The position numbers and the translations under genes were made by a program. From positions 1 to 64,000 of the forward strand of contig NZ_SOCP01000024.1 in the NCBI RefSeq assembly GCF_004364325.1: 64,000 nt of DNA, read 5' to 3'. Below, one piece after another: positions 52,977 to 61,500 of the stretch (position 1 is the stretch's first letter; every line of letters starts with the position of its first letter). Origin of the DNA: Actinophytocola oryzae. Its GTDB lineage: Bacteria > Actinomycetota > Actinomycetes > Mycobacteriales > Pseudonocardiaceae. The notes below the pieces were generated by a model. It was not told where the DNA came from, did no database searches, and saw only the letters and a list, made by a program, of their open reading frames with translations.

Positions 52977-53416
52977 TGGAGCGCTCTCTCCTTCGTTGGG
53001 GTGAATCGGCGGATCAAGAGGTAGGTCTCGCAGCCGAGGCAGAACGCGAACGCCGCGTTGAGGAACGCCGCGGCCAGCGCCAACGCCGTCGCGACGATGC
53101 CGAGCGGGGTCACGTCGAACGCGTAGCCCAGCACGCCGAGGACGGCGAACCCGAAGCCGACGCCCTGCGCGAACCGCAGCGGGGCGGTGTCCTCCCGCTC
53201 GTCCGTCGGCCCGAGCCGGGGAGCGACGAGCGCGCGGTACACGACCGAGTAGGGCGCGGCCCGGAAGCCGGCGAACGCACCGATGGCGAACACCACGGCC
53301 TGCGCGGCGAGCAGCGGCCACCAGCCGGTGACCAGTACGACCGCCAGGACGACGGTGGTGACCCACGCCGCGAAGCGCGGACCTCGGGGATCGACCCCGG
53401 TCAAGCCACCGGACAT
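52973..53416 (-). CDS. DUF4395 membrane protein
   Basis: The 147-residue protein has about four membrane helices and the family CLGCETYLL motif near the C-terminus. DUF4395 genes are regular neighbours of thiosulfate sulfurtransferases, so a sulfur transport or redox role is likely but not shown. ATG 53416 has AGGAGG 5 bases before it. It is the first full gene of the operon, after the leader peptide. Confidence 0.88.
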   Translation of the reverse strand: MSGGLTGVDPRGPRFAAWVTTVVLAVVLVTGWWPLLAAQAVVFAIGAFAGFRAAPYSVVYRALVAPRLGPTDEREDTAPLRFAQGVGFGFAVLGVLGYAFDVTPLGIVATALALAAAFLNAAFAFCLGCETYLLIRRFTPTKERALQ

Positions 53417-53486
53417 GGGCACCTCCTGACTGAGGGGCATGCGAAGCGAACGCACGGCTGGAGAGGGAGAACCAGCGCGGGCGGAG

Positions 53487-53501
53487 GCCCCGTCACGGGG
53501 C
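53487..53501 (-). promoter_or_regulatory. Attenuator-like hairpin after the Cys leader
   Basis: GCCCCG (53487-53492) and CGGGGC (53496-53501) form a 6-bp stem with a 3-base loop between the leader peptide stop and the DUF4395 start. It is placed where a cysteine-responsive attenuator would act. Confidence 0.45.
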
Positions 53502-53514
53502 AGGGTCCACCCGG

Positions 53515-53583
53515 TCAGTCAGCTGCTGGACACAGGCTCGAGTCGACGCGGCAGTAGTCCACCGCGCGGCGCCTGGTCAGCAT
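53515..53583 (-). CDS. Cysteine-containing leader peptide of sulfur operon
   Basis: A 22-residue peptide MLTRRRAVDYCRVDSSLCPA is encoded from ATG 53583 and ends two residues later (A-D). It has the Arg-rich start, the RAVDYCR core and the SSLCP ending of the actinobacterial leader peptides that precede sulfur-assimilation genes. Ribosome stalling at its two Cys codons (TGC, TGT) would couple cysteine supply to the downstream DUF4395-sulfurtransferase-DUF1416 operon. It is far too short for standard gene finding. Confidence 0.8.
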   Translation of the reverse strand: MLTRRRAVDYCRVDSSLCPAAD

Positions 53584-53640
53584 CGAGTACACGCCTAGCA
53601 CAGTACCGCCGCCTCCCCTGGTGGTGGACGGTCTGCCCAC

Positions 53641-54057
53641 TTACTGGGACGGCCCGAGATGGGGTCGCAGCGCCGCGAGCAGCTCGTCCCGCGCGGGTAC
53701 TCCGCCGACCCGCAGGATCTCCCTGCCGGTGCCGTCGACCGCGATGGTGGTCGGGGTGCGCAGGACCGACAGCTCGCGTGCCAGGTCAGGCCGCTCTGTC
53801 AGGTCCAGCTCGGCGTGGTGGAGGCCGTCGGTGCGGGTGGCGAGGTCGGACAGCAGTACCCGCGTGTGCCTGCACGGCGCGCAGAACGTGGTCGACAGCT
53901 GCACCAGCGTCACTCCAGCCGGGCGCACCAGAGCCGCGACCTCCGGGGGGAGCGCACTCTCGCGGGTGGCCCGCACCCGCCCGTCGCGTGCCTTCATGGT
54001 GACGCCGACCGCGCTCGCGAGCACGAGCGTGCCGACCAGGACGAGCACCCCGACCAT
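53641..54057 (-). CDS. Membrane-anchored thioredoxin-like protein
   Basis: The 138-residue protein has an N-terminal membrane helix (about 1-20) and a thioredoxin fold with active site CAPC in TTFCAPCRHTR and the cis-proline in RTPTT. The redox domain is probably periplasmic-facing or surface-exposed. It follows the LmeA-like gene by 14 bases on the same strand. Confidence 0.9.
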   Translation of the reverse strand: MVGVLVLVGTLVLASAVGVTMKARDGRVRATRESALPPEVAALVRPAGVTLVQLSTTFCAPCRHTRVLLSDLATRTDGLHHAELDLTERPDLARELSVLRTPTTIAVDGTGREILRVGGVPARDELLAALRPHLGPSQ

Positions 54058-54071
54058 GCGACTCCCACGAG

Positions 54072-54965
54072 CTACGAGCTGCCGAGCACCACGTCACTGG
54101 CGGTGCCCTTGACCGACAGTACGCCCGGCTCGACGGTCACGGCCGTGGGTGTGACGGTGAACGGGAGCTTGCCGGGGTCGAGGGTGAAGTTGAGTGCCTG
54201 CTTGACCGCGGCGTCCAGCGTGGGCGGCAGCTGACCCGTGCCGAGCACCGAGTTGGACAGCTCGATGCGGCTCGGCGTGAAGGTCATCTTGGCGCCCTCG
54301 ACCAGCGAGATGATGCCGTAGGTGCAGGCCTCGGTCTCCTCGCCGCCGATCTCGATGGTCGCGCAGATCCGCGCACCCGCGGTGGTGTCCTCTATCTCCG
54401 CCTCGGCCGCGCGCTCGGCGGCCTCCTGCTCGGCGTCGGTGCGGTCGTCCGGGTCGGTGAGCACGTCCTGCTCGGTGACCGGGTCGATCTTGACGTTGGT
54501 GATCGACCGGATCGCCGTGTTCTCGTTGTTCGCGATGGCCCGGTTGACGTCCGAGGCCTTGACCTTGACCTGGCCCTCGACCTCGCGGACCTTGACCTCC
54601 TTCAGCGAGCCGGAGACCAGCTCGCCGAGCGGCGCCTGCACGTCCCGCATCTCGATGTGCACCTCTAGGTCGCGGAGGGTGTCCTCGACGGGCACACCCC
54701 TGGCATCGATCGTGACGTGGGAGTACTCGCCGGAGATCGCCTGCGCGAGGAAGGAGAAGCCGCCGACCTTCACCGCGGGGTCGTCGGAGAGGTCGAACTG
54801 GTCACGTGCCCGCTTCGACACCTGGTACTCGAAGATCGCCGCGGCGCTGAAGTCCGCGACGACCAGCAGCCCGACCAGGACCACGAGCGCGATGACGAGC
54901 CTGCGCACCCTCCTCGACCGGCGTTTGCGAGGCGCGGGTCGGGGCGGCGTGTCTGTCGTCGTCAT
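54072..54965 (-). CDS. LmeA-like DUF2993 lipid-binding protein
   Basis: The 297-residue protein has a basic RKRRSRRVRR head, a membrane helix (about 22-48) and a DUF2993 domain (about 55-200). In mycobacteria LmeA binds phospholipids and helps mannan/lipomannan elongation in the envelope. A long acidic EQEAAERAAEAEIED helix interrupts the domain. It is the first gene of its unit with the thioredoxin, divergent from glnR. Confidence 0.85.
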   Translation of the reverse strand: MTTTDTPPRPAPRKRRSRRVRRLVIALVVLVGLLVVADFSAAAIFEYQVSKRARDQFDLSDDPAVKVGGFSFLAQAISGEYSHVTIDARGVPVEDTLRDLEVHIEMRDVQAPLGELVSGSLKEVKVREVEGQVKVKASDVNRAIANNENTAIRSITNVKIDPVTEQDVLTDPDDRTDAEQEAAERAAEAEIEDTTAGARICATIEIGGEETEACTYGIISLVEGAKMTFTPSRIELSNSVLGTGQLPPTLDAAVKQALNFTLDPGKLPFTVTPTAVTVEPGVLSVKGTASDVVLGSS

Positions 54966-55189
54966 GGGTCCAATGATCCTCGGTGGGGTCCGCGGGCCTG
55001 TCAGGGGTACTCACGAGCGATAATTACGTTACGTTCATGTTTCCGTGGTCCCAGGAGTCACACTGGTTGCCAAGGATCACTCGATCGTTGGTGCAGACGT
55101 GTGACGCATACGTCACGACCAGGACATTCGCTCGCCACACCGGTTATTCTCCCGAAAAGCCACGGAGCGTATCCAGAGAGGCGGGCCTC
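54966..55189. promoter_or_regulatory. lmeA-glnR divergent promoter region
   Basis: GTGACG-CATA-CGTCAC (55101-55116) is a perfect 6-bp-arm palindrome, a likely operator. Read on the minus strand, GAAAC-n6-GTAAC (55028-55043) matches two neighbouring half-sites of a GlnR box, suggesting GlnR may bind next to its own gene. Both are inferred from motif match. Confidence 0.4.
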
Positions 55190-55912
55190 ATGAGCCTCGA
55201 CCTGCTACTGCTTACCGCGGACCCGACGCCGGGCTCGGTCGTGCCATCCCTGATGTTGCTGCCCCACCACGTGCGCACCCAGGCGCCCGAGGTCACCGCC
55301 CTGCTCGAGGCGGGCTCACGGGACGTGGTCCTCGTCGACGCGCGTACCGATCTCGCCGCGGCCAAGAGCCTCTGCCGGCTCCTGACCTCGGGTGGGGACA
55401 GCGCCCCTGTCGTCGCCATCGTCAACGAGGGCGGCCTCGTCGCCGTTAACTCGGAGTGGCGGGTCGATGACATCCTCCTACCGACCGCCGGACCCGCCGA
55501 GGTGGATGCGCGGCTGCGGCTGCTGACCTCCAGGGGCCCCGCCGGCGCCCCCGGCGCGGACGGTGCCCTGCGGCTGGGTGAGCTGGTCATCGACGAGGCG
55601 ACCTACATGGCCCGCCTTCGCGGTCGGCCGCTCGACCTGACCTACAAGGAGTTCGAGCTCCTGAAGTACCTGGCGCAGCACGCCGGGCGCGTCTTCACGC
55701 GTGCGCAGCTGCTGCAGGAGGTCTGGGGCTACGACTTCTTCGGCGGCACCCGCACCGTGGACGTCCACGTGCGGCGGCTGCGTGCCAAGCTCGGCACCGA
55801 GCACGAGCAGATGATCGGCACCGTGCGCAACGTGGGCTACAAGTTCGTCCAGCCCCCGAAGTCCGCCCTCGGCGAGGAGATCGCGGAAGAGCCGGTCGAC
55901 GCCCAGTTCTGA
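55190..55912 (+). CDS. glnR: GlnR-type orphan response regulator
   Basis: GlnR is the nitrogen-assimilation regulator of actinobacteria. The 240-residue protein has a receiver-like N-terminal domain (VVLVDARTDLAAAKSLC, VVAIVNEGGLVAVN) and an OmpR-type winged-helix C-terminal domain, with KEFELLKYLAQHAGRVFTRA and DVHVRRLRAKLG. No kinase gene is adjacent, as usual for this orphan. ATG 55190 follows AGAGAGGCGGGCC. mshD follows after 23 bases. Confidence 0.95.
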   Translation: MSLDLLLLTADPTPGSVVPSLMLLPHHVRTQAPEVTALLEAGSRDVVLVDARTDLAAAKSLCRLLTSGGDSAPVVAIVNEGGLVAVNSEWRVDDILLPTAGPAEVDARLRLLTSRGPAGAPGADGALRLGELVIDEATYMARLRGRPLDLTYKEFELLKYLAQHAGRVFTRAQLLQEVWGYDFFGGTRTVDVHVRRLRAKLGTEHEQMIGTVRNVGYKFVQPPKSALGEEIAEEPVDAQF

Positions 55913-55935
55913 CCTGAGACGGTAACGTCGGGCTC

Positions 55936-56796
55936 GTGGAGATCACCTGGCGAGACGAGCCCGACGATTCCGTGCTGCCGCTGCTCCTCGCGGCCCGCGA
56001 GGCCGACGGCACGCCGGAGGTCGGGCCGGGTGGGCCGCTGCCACGCGAGTTCCGCGGCGGCAGGCACCTCCTCGCCACCGACGGCGGGACCCTCGTCGGC
56101 TACGCGCACGTCGACCCGGCGGGTGACGCATTCGGCAACCAGATCGTCGAGCTGTTCGTCCACCCCGCGCACCGGGGCAACGGTATCGGCACGGCGCTGG
56201 TCGACGAGGTGCTGACCGTCGACGGCCCGTTGCGGCTGTGGTCGCACCGGGACCACCCGGCCGCCGCGCGAATCGCCGAACGGAAAAGCCTCGGCCGCGT
56301 CCGCGAACTGCTTCTCATGCGGCTCGGCAACGACATTCCGCTACCGGAACCGGTCTGGCGTGACGGCGTCCGTGTCCGCGCTTTCGTTCCAGGGCAGGAC
56401 GAGGCGGCGATGGTCGCGGTCAACAAACGGGCATTCGACTGGCACCCGGAACAGGGAATGCTCACCGTCGCCGACGTTGTCGCGGCCGAGCGGGAATCCT
56501 GGTTCGACGCCGACGGCTTCTTTCTCGCGGTGGACGAAAAAGACGACGTCATCGGTTTCCACTGGACGAAGGTGCACGGCGACGGCACCGGCGAGGTGTA
56601 CGTCGTGGGCGTGGACCCCGACGCGCAGGGCGGCGGGCTCGGCCGGGCACTCACCCTGGTCGGCCTGCACCACCTCAAGGCGCGCGGCGTTCCCGAGACA
56701 ATCCTCTACGTCGAGTCCGACAACGGGCCTGCTGTCGCGGTGTACACCCGTTTGGGTTTCACCCTCGCGTACACCAACGTCGCCTACCAGCGGTAA
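55936..56796 (+). CDS. mshD: Mycothiol synthase
   Basis: MshD acetylates desacetylmycothiol with acetyl-CoA in the last step of mycothiol synthesis. The 286-residue protein is a tandem GNAT: acetyl-CoA loops are HPAHRGNGIGTALVDEVL in the N-terminal half and DPDAQGGGLGRALTLVGL in the C-terminal half. GTG 55936 starts it. Confidence 0.94.
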   Translation: MEITWRDEPDDSVLPLLLAAREADGTPEVGPGGPLPREFRGGRHLLATDGGTLVGYAHVDPAGDAFGNQIVELFVHPAHRGNGIGTALVDEVLTVDGPLRLWSHRDHPAAARIAERKSLGRVRELLLMRLGNDIPLPEPVWRDGVRVRAFVPGQDEAAMVAVNKRAFDWHPEQGMLTVADVVAAERESWFDADGFFLAVDEKDDVIGFHWTKVHGDGTGEVYVVGVDPDAQGGGLGRALTLVGLHHLKARGVPETILYVESDNGPAVAVYTRLGFTLAYTNVAYQR

Positions 56797-56844
56797 TACC
56801 TTCATCACGGTGGTCGGAAGCAACAAAGGTCACAATCTGGTCTT

Positions 56845-56866
56845 GTTCACCTGGTGTTCACCCCAA
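56845..56866 (+). promoter_or_regulatory. PHO box upstream of pstS
   Basis: GTTCACC occurs at 56845-56851 and again at 56856-56862, exactly 11 bases apart, which is the direct-repeat pattern of PhoP-binding PHO boxes in actinomycetes. It lies about 120 bases before pstS and predicts induction under phosphate starvation. Confidence 0.8.
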
Positions 56867-56980
56867 CACCCGGGGCTGTCCATTCCCGCTCCCTAGCGTC
56901 CGCGCTGCACGCCTTGAGGCTGTCGCGCCACTCGGTCGTGCGAGCAGTTCAGTGACATCGAGTTGCCCCGAGAGGATCCA

Positions 56981-58090
56981 GTGAAGCGCATCCGCTACGG
57001 CCGTATCACGGCCATCGTCACTGCCGGCGCCCTGGCGCTGACGGCCTGTGGGAACGACCCGGCGTCGGACTCCGGGAGTAACGACAGCGCCGGCGGCGAC
57101 ACCGCCGCCGCCAGCGACCTGGCCGGCACCCTCGCAGGCTCAGGCGCCACCTCGCAGGAGTCCGCGCAGAACGCGTGGATCGCGAAGTTCGGCGAGGCCA
57201 ACCCCGACGTCGACCTGTCGTACGACCCGGTCGGCTCCGGCGGTGGGCGCAAGGCCTTCCTCGACGGCGGTGCCGCGTTCGCAGGCTCCGACTCCGCGAT
57301 GAAGGACGAGGAGCGCACCAGCGCCAAGGAGCGCTGCGGTGGCGGCGACGCCTACGAGCTGCCGCTCTACATCAGCCCGATCGCGGTGGTGTACAACCTC
57401 CCGAGCCTCAAGGACCTGCAGCTGTCCCCGTCGACCGTCGCGAAGATCTTCGACGGCAAGATCTCCAAGTGGAACGACGCGGCCATCGCGGCGGACAACC
57501 CCGGCGCGACGCTGCCCGACACGGGCATCACGCCGATCAACCGCTCGGACGAGTCGGGCACCACGCAGAACTTCACCGACTACCTGTCGAAGACGGCGAA
57601 GGCCGACTGGCCCTACCCGGCGACCGGCAACTGGCCCAAGCAGGGCACGCAGTCCGCGCAGGGCACCTCCGGTGTCGTGCAGGCCGTGCAGGGTGGCGAG
57701 GGCACCATCGCCTACGCCGACCACAGCCAGGCGGGCACCCTGGGTGTCGCCAAGATCAAGGTCGGCGAGAAGTTCGTCGAGCCGACGGCCGAGGGCGCTG
57801 CCAAGGTCGTCGAGGAGTCCCCGAAGGTGTCGGGTCTGCCGGAGCACGACCTGGCCCTCGACCTGAAGCGTGACACCACGACCGACGGTTCCTACCCGCT
57901 GCTGCTGGTGTCCTACATCATCGTGTGCTCGAAGTACGACGACGCCGAGCAGGGCAAGCTCGTTAAGGCCTACGTCAGCTACATCGCGTCGGCCGACGGC
58001 CAGAAGGTGGCCGCGGACGAGGCAGGCTCCGCGCCGATCTCGGACTCGCTGCGCACCGAGGTCGAAGCGGCCCTCACCTCCATCGCCTAG
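56981..58090 (+). CDS. pstS: Phosphate ABC transporter substrate-binding protein
   Basis: PstS binds inorganic phosphate outside the membrane. The 369-residue lipoprotein has a lipobox LTAC (about residue 22), and phosphate-binding motifs SGATSQESAQNAW, FAGSDSAM and RSDESGTTQNFTDY. GTG 56981 is preceded by AGAGGA. An upstream PHO box controls it. A strong intercistronic hairpin follows. Confidence 0.96.
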   Translation: MKRIRYGRITAIVTAGALALTACGNDPASDSGSNDSAGGDTAAASDLAGTLAGSGATSQESAQNAWIAKFGEANPDVDLSYDPVGSGGGRKAFLDGGAAFAGSDSAMKDEERTSAKERCGGGDAYELPLYISPIAVVYNLPSLKDLQLSPSTVAKIFDGKISKWNDAAIAADNPGATLPDTGITPINRSDESGTTQNFTDYLSKTAKADWPYPATGNWPKQGTQSAQGTSGVVQAVQGGEGTIAYADHSQAGTLGVAKIKVGEKFVEPTAEGAAKVVEESPKVSGLPEHDLALDLKRDTTTDGSYPLLLVSYIIVCSKYDDAEQGKLVKAYVSYIASADGQKVAADEAGSAPISDSLRTEVEAALTSIA

Positions 58091-58104
58091 TAGTACGGTC
58101 CACT

Positions 58105-58144
58105 TAGGTCCGGTGGGTGGCCACGGTGCCGCCCGCCGGACCTA
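58105..58144 (+). other. Hairpin between pstS and pstC
   Basis: TAGGTCCGGTGGG (58105-58117) pairs with CCCGCCGGACCTA (58132-58144), 13 bp with one G-U pair. It can cause partial termination or stabilise the pstS mRNA, which would give excess PstS over the membrane subunits. Confidence 0.7.
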
Positions 58145-58178
58145 GGTCCGTCCCCCTCCTGTTGACGGAGATCGCACA

Positions 58179-59156
58179 GTGACCACAACGGAAGAGCCCA
58201 GGCTCCAAGAGAAGCCGGCGGTCAATCGTCCACCACAGCGTCCAGGCGACCGGGTCTTCTCGGCGAGCGCGAAGTACGCGGGTGTCCTCATCCTCGTCGT
58301 GCTCGCGGCGGTCGCGATCTTCCTGATCGTCGAGGGCTGGCCGGCGATCTCGACGTCGAGCGAGCGGCTGACGGCCAGCATCAACTGGCTCGAGGGCAAG
58401 TCCGTCCTCGGTTACGTCGGCCCGCTGGTGTTCGGCACGATCCTCGCCGCGCTGATCGCGCTCGTCATCGCGACGCCGATCGCCATCGGGGTCGCGTTGT
58501 TCATCTCGCACTACGCGCCGAGACGAGTCGCTTCCGGACTCGGGTACGTCATCGACCTGCTCGCCGCGATCCCCAGCGTCGTCTACGGCCTGTGGGGCGC
58601 GCTCTGGCTGATGCCGAAGGTCCACCCGTTCTTCGACTGGCTCACCACCTACTTCGGCTGGATCCCGCTGTTCGCCGGGCCCGCGGCCAACCCGCCACGC
58701 ACGATCCTCACGGCGGGCATCGTCCTCGCGGTCATGATCCTGCCGATCATCACGGCGGTGTCGCGGGAGATCTTCCTCCAGACGCCGACGCTGCACGAGG
58801 AGGCGGCGCTCGCGCTGGGCGCCACGCGCTGGGAGATGGTCCGCATTGCGGTCCTGCCCTTCGCACGGTCCGGCATCATCTCCGCCACCATGCTCGGCCT
58901 CGGCCGCGCGCTCGGCGAGACGATGGCCGTCGCCATGGTGCTCTCGCCGGGGCTCATGTACTCGATCTTCATCCTCAAGGCGGGCCAGCAGCAGAACATC
59001 GCCGCGAACATCGCGCTGAAGTTCCCCGAGGCCTCCGGGCTCGGCGTCAACGTGCTGATCTTCACCGGTCTGGTGCTGTTCGTGATCACCCTTCTCGTCA
59101 ACATGTTCGCGCGGTGGATCGTCAGCCGCCGGGCGGAGTTCTCGGGGGCCAACTGA
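58179..59156 (+). CDS. pstC: Phosphate ABC transporter permease PstC
   Basis: The 325-residue permease has six main membrane helices and the binding-protein-dependent transport signature EEAALALGATRWEMVRIAVLP. It starts at GTG 58179. It forms the channel with PstA. Confidence 0.96.
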   Translation: MTTTEEPRLQEKPAVNRPPQRPGDRVFSASAKYAGVLILVVLAAVAIFLIVEGWPAISTSSERLTASINWLEGKSVLGYVGPLVFGTILAALIALVIATPIAIGVALFISHYAPRRVASGLGYVIDLLAAIPSVVYGLWGALWLMPKVHPFFDWLTTYFGWIPLFAGPAANPPRTILTAGIVLAVMILPIITAVSREIFLQTPTLHEEAALALGATRWEMVRIAVLPFARSGIISATMLGLGRALGETMAVAMVLSPGLMYSIFILKAGQQQNIAANIALKFPEASGLGVNVLIFTGLVLFVITLLVNMFARWIVSRRAEFSGAN

Positions 59157-59157
59157 G

Positions 59158-60240
59158 ATGACGACATCACTGGACACCCCGCTCCTCCCCGTGAGCCTCA
59201 CCGCGGGGAAGCTGCCCAGGTACACCCCGCTCGCGGTGCTCGTCGTGTCGTTCGTGGTCGTCGGTGGCCTGCTGTCGCTGCTCGGCTCGTTCAGCGTCGC
59301 GTTGACCGTGGTGCTCGGCGCCATCGTGTTCGCGGTCGCCCTGGTGCTCATCTCGCGGATGGTCGAGGGCGGCAGGGCCGCGAAGGACCGCCTCGCCACG
59401 ACGCTGATGTACTCGGCGTTCATCCTGGCGCTGATCCCGCTGGTCAGCCTGCTGTGGACGGTGATCTCGAACGGCGTCCAGCGGTTCGACCTCTACTTCC
59501 TCAACACGACCATGCGCGGCGTCTACGGCGGCATGGACGCGGGTGGCGCCTACCACGCGATCATCGGCACGCTGGAGATCACCGCGTTCGCGACGGTCAT
59601 CTCCGTGCCGATCGGCCTGCTCACCGCCGTCTACCTCGTCGAGTACGGGCCAACGCGGCTCGGCAAGCTGATCACGTTCTTCGTCGACGTCATGACCGGC
59701 ATCCCGTCGATCGTCGCAGGCCTGTTCGCCTACGCGCTCTTCGCCCTGTTCTTCGGGCCCGGGGTGCGGATGGGGGTGGTCGGCTCGGTCGCGCTGGCGG
59801 TGCTGATGATCCCGGTGGTCGTGCGTGCGTCCGAGGAGATGCTCAAGCTCGTGCCGAACGAGCTGCGCGAGGCCGCGTACGCGCTCGGCGTGCCGAAGTG
59901 GCTGACCATCGTGAAGGTCGTGCTGAGAACCGCGGCGGCAGGCATCGTCACCGGCATCACGCTGTCCATCGCGCGTGTCATCGGCGAGACCGCGCCGCTG
60001 CTGCTCGCCGCCGGGTACACGAACTCGCTGAACGGGGACCTGTTCGACGGCCGGATGATGACCCTGCCGGTGTACGTGTTCCGCTCCTACAGCCAGGGAC
60101 TCGTGCCGAAGGGCATCACGGACATCAACTACCAGCGGGCGTGGGCCGCGGCACTGACGCTGATCATCATCGTGATGCTGCTGAACCTCGTAGCCCGTCT
60201 CATCTCACGGTTCTTCGCGCCCAAGACCGGCCGCCGGTAA
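59158..60240 (+). CDS. pstA: Phosphate ABC transporter permease PstA
   Basis: The 360-residue permease has the transport signature REAAYALGVPKWLTIVKVVL and three extra N-terminal hydrophobic segments before the core, typical of the actinobacterial form. It starts 1 base after the pstC stop. Confidence 0.96.
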   Translation: MTTSLDTPLLPVSLTAGKLPRYTPLAVLVVSFVVVGGLLSLLGSFSVALTVVLGAIVFAVALVLISRMVEGGRAAKDRLATTLMYSAFILALIPLVSLLWTVISNGVQRFDLYFLNTTMRGVYGGMDAGGAYHAIIGTLEITAFATVISVPIGLLTAVYLVEYGPTRLGKLITFFVDVMTGIPSIVAGLFAYALFALFFGPGVRMGVVGSVALAVLMIPVVVRASEEMLKLVPNELREAAYALGVPKWLTIVKVVLRTAAAGIVTGITLSIARVIGETAPLLLAAGYTNSLNGDLFDGRMMTLPVYVFRSYSQGLVPKGITDINYQRAWAAALTLIIIVMLLNLVARLISRFFAPKTGRR

Positions 60241-60252
60241 GGACAAGGAAAC

Positions 60253-61032
60253 ATGGCCAAGCGACTGGACATTTCGGACCTCAACATCTACTACAGCGAC
60301 TTCCTCGCGGTCGAGGGCGTGTCCATGGCGGTCGAGCCGCGTGCGGTGACGGCCTTCATCGGACCGTCCGGCTGTGGCAAGTCGACGGTGCTGCGGTCCC
60401 TCAACCGCATGCACGAGGTGATCCCGGGCGCGCGCATCGAGGGCAAGATCGCCCTCGACGGCGAGGACCTGTACGGCCGCGAGGTCGACCCGGTGCGGGT
60501 GCGCCGGTCGATCGGGATGGTGTTCCAGCGGCCCAACCCGTTCCCCACCATGTCGATCGCCGCCAACGTGATCGCGGGCATGCGGCTGAACAACAAGCGC
60601 ATGTCGAAGTCCGCCGCGGAGGAGATCGTCGAGCAGTCCCTGCGCGGCGCGAACCTGTGGAACGAGGTCAAGGACCGGCTGGCGCGGCCGGGCTCGTCGC
60701 TGTCGGGTGGGCAGCAGCAGCGTCTGTGCATCGCTCGTGCCATCGCCGTGCAGCCGGACGTCCTGCTGATGGACGAGCCGTGCTCCGCGCTCGACCCGAT
60801 CTCCACGCTCGCGATCGAGGACCTCATCGGCGAGCTGAAGCAGGACTACACGATCGTCATCGTCACGCACAACATGCAGCAGGCGGCACGCGTGAGCGAC
60901 CAGACGGCGTTCTTCAACCTCGCGGGCGTCGGGCAGCCGGGCAAGCTCATCGAGATGGACGCGACGGAGAAGATCTTCTCCAACCCGAGCCAGAAGGCCA
61001 CTGAGGACTACATCTCCGGAAGGTTTGGCTGA
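60253..61032 (+). CDS. pstB: Phosphate ABC transporter ATP-binding protein PstB
   Basis: The 259-residue ATPase has Walker A GPSGCGKST, signature LSGGQQQR, Walker B VLLMDEP and the switch histidine in VTHN. It energises phosphate import and ends the pst operon; phoU is not in the window. Confidence 0.97.
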   Translation: MAKRLDISDLNIYYSDFLAVEGVSMAVEPRAVTAFIGPSGCGKSTVLRSLNRMHEVIPGARIEGKIALDGEDLYGREVDPVRVRRSIGMVFQRPNPFPTMSIAANVIAGMRLNNKRMSKSAAEEIVEQSLRGANLWNEVKDRLARPGSSLSGGQQQRLCIARAIAVQPDVLLMDEPCSALDPISTLAIEDLIGELKQDYTIVIVTHNMQQAARVSDQTAFFNLAGVGQPGKLIEMDATEKIFSNPSQKATEDYISGRFG

Positions 61033-61125
61033 GCGGAGCTTGCTGATCACGCCGGTTTCGCGAACGGGAACCTTCCGTCTGGGGCATACGTCACAATAGT
61101 GTCCCAGGTGGAAGGGGTGTTCCTC

Positions 61126-61500
61126 ATGCTTGACGCGGGTGGCGGCGGCGGGGTCCCGTCGATGTCGGGGTTGAAGGAAGCGGCGCTGGCCGGTGCCTTC
61201 ACCGTCAACGAGACGGGCGGCAAGGCGATGCTGGCCGCGATCCGCGACATGGCCGCCTGGGTCGACGACAACATGGCCGACCTCAACACCACGCACCGGG
61301 CGCTGCCGCTGGGCAGGAGCAACGGCGCGAACCTGATGAAGCCCTACATGCAGCAGGTCTTCACCGACGACCAGGGCTTCGTGACCAGGCTGAAGGAGTT
61401 CCGCGCGTCGCTGGTCGACGCCGAGGCCGCCATCACCGAGGCGATGCGGCAGTACGGTACGACCGAGAGTGACATCACGGGGACGTTCCGTGCGGTCTAG
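61126..61500 (+). CDS. EspC-like/WXG100-like ESX partner, module 2
   Basis: The 124-residue helical protein starts MLDAGGGGG and mirrors the gene at 20571 in size, Gly-rich head and gene order. The turn region is AAWVDDNMADLN. No signal peptide is present. ATG 61126 is chosen because GGAAGGGG lies 8 bases before it; a GTG at 61099 is possible. CATACGTCAC (61085-61094) upstream matches half of the palindrome near glnR. Confidence 0.65.
   Translation: MLDAGGGGGVPSMSGLKEAALAGAFTVNETGGKAMLAAIRDMAAWVDDNMADLNTTHRALPLGRSNGANLMKPYMQQVFTDDQGFVTRLKEFRASLVDAEAAITEAMRQYGTTESDITGTFRAV

Noticed and set aside
55101..55116. CRP/cAMP-type site (TGTGA...TCACA)
   Set aside because: The half-sites are separated by 8 bases instead of 6 and the symmetry is better explained by GTGACG arms.
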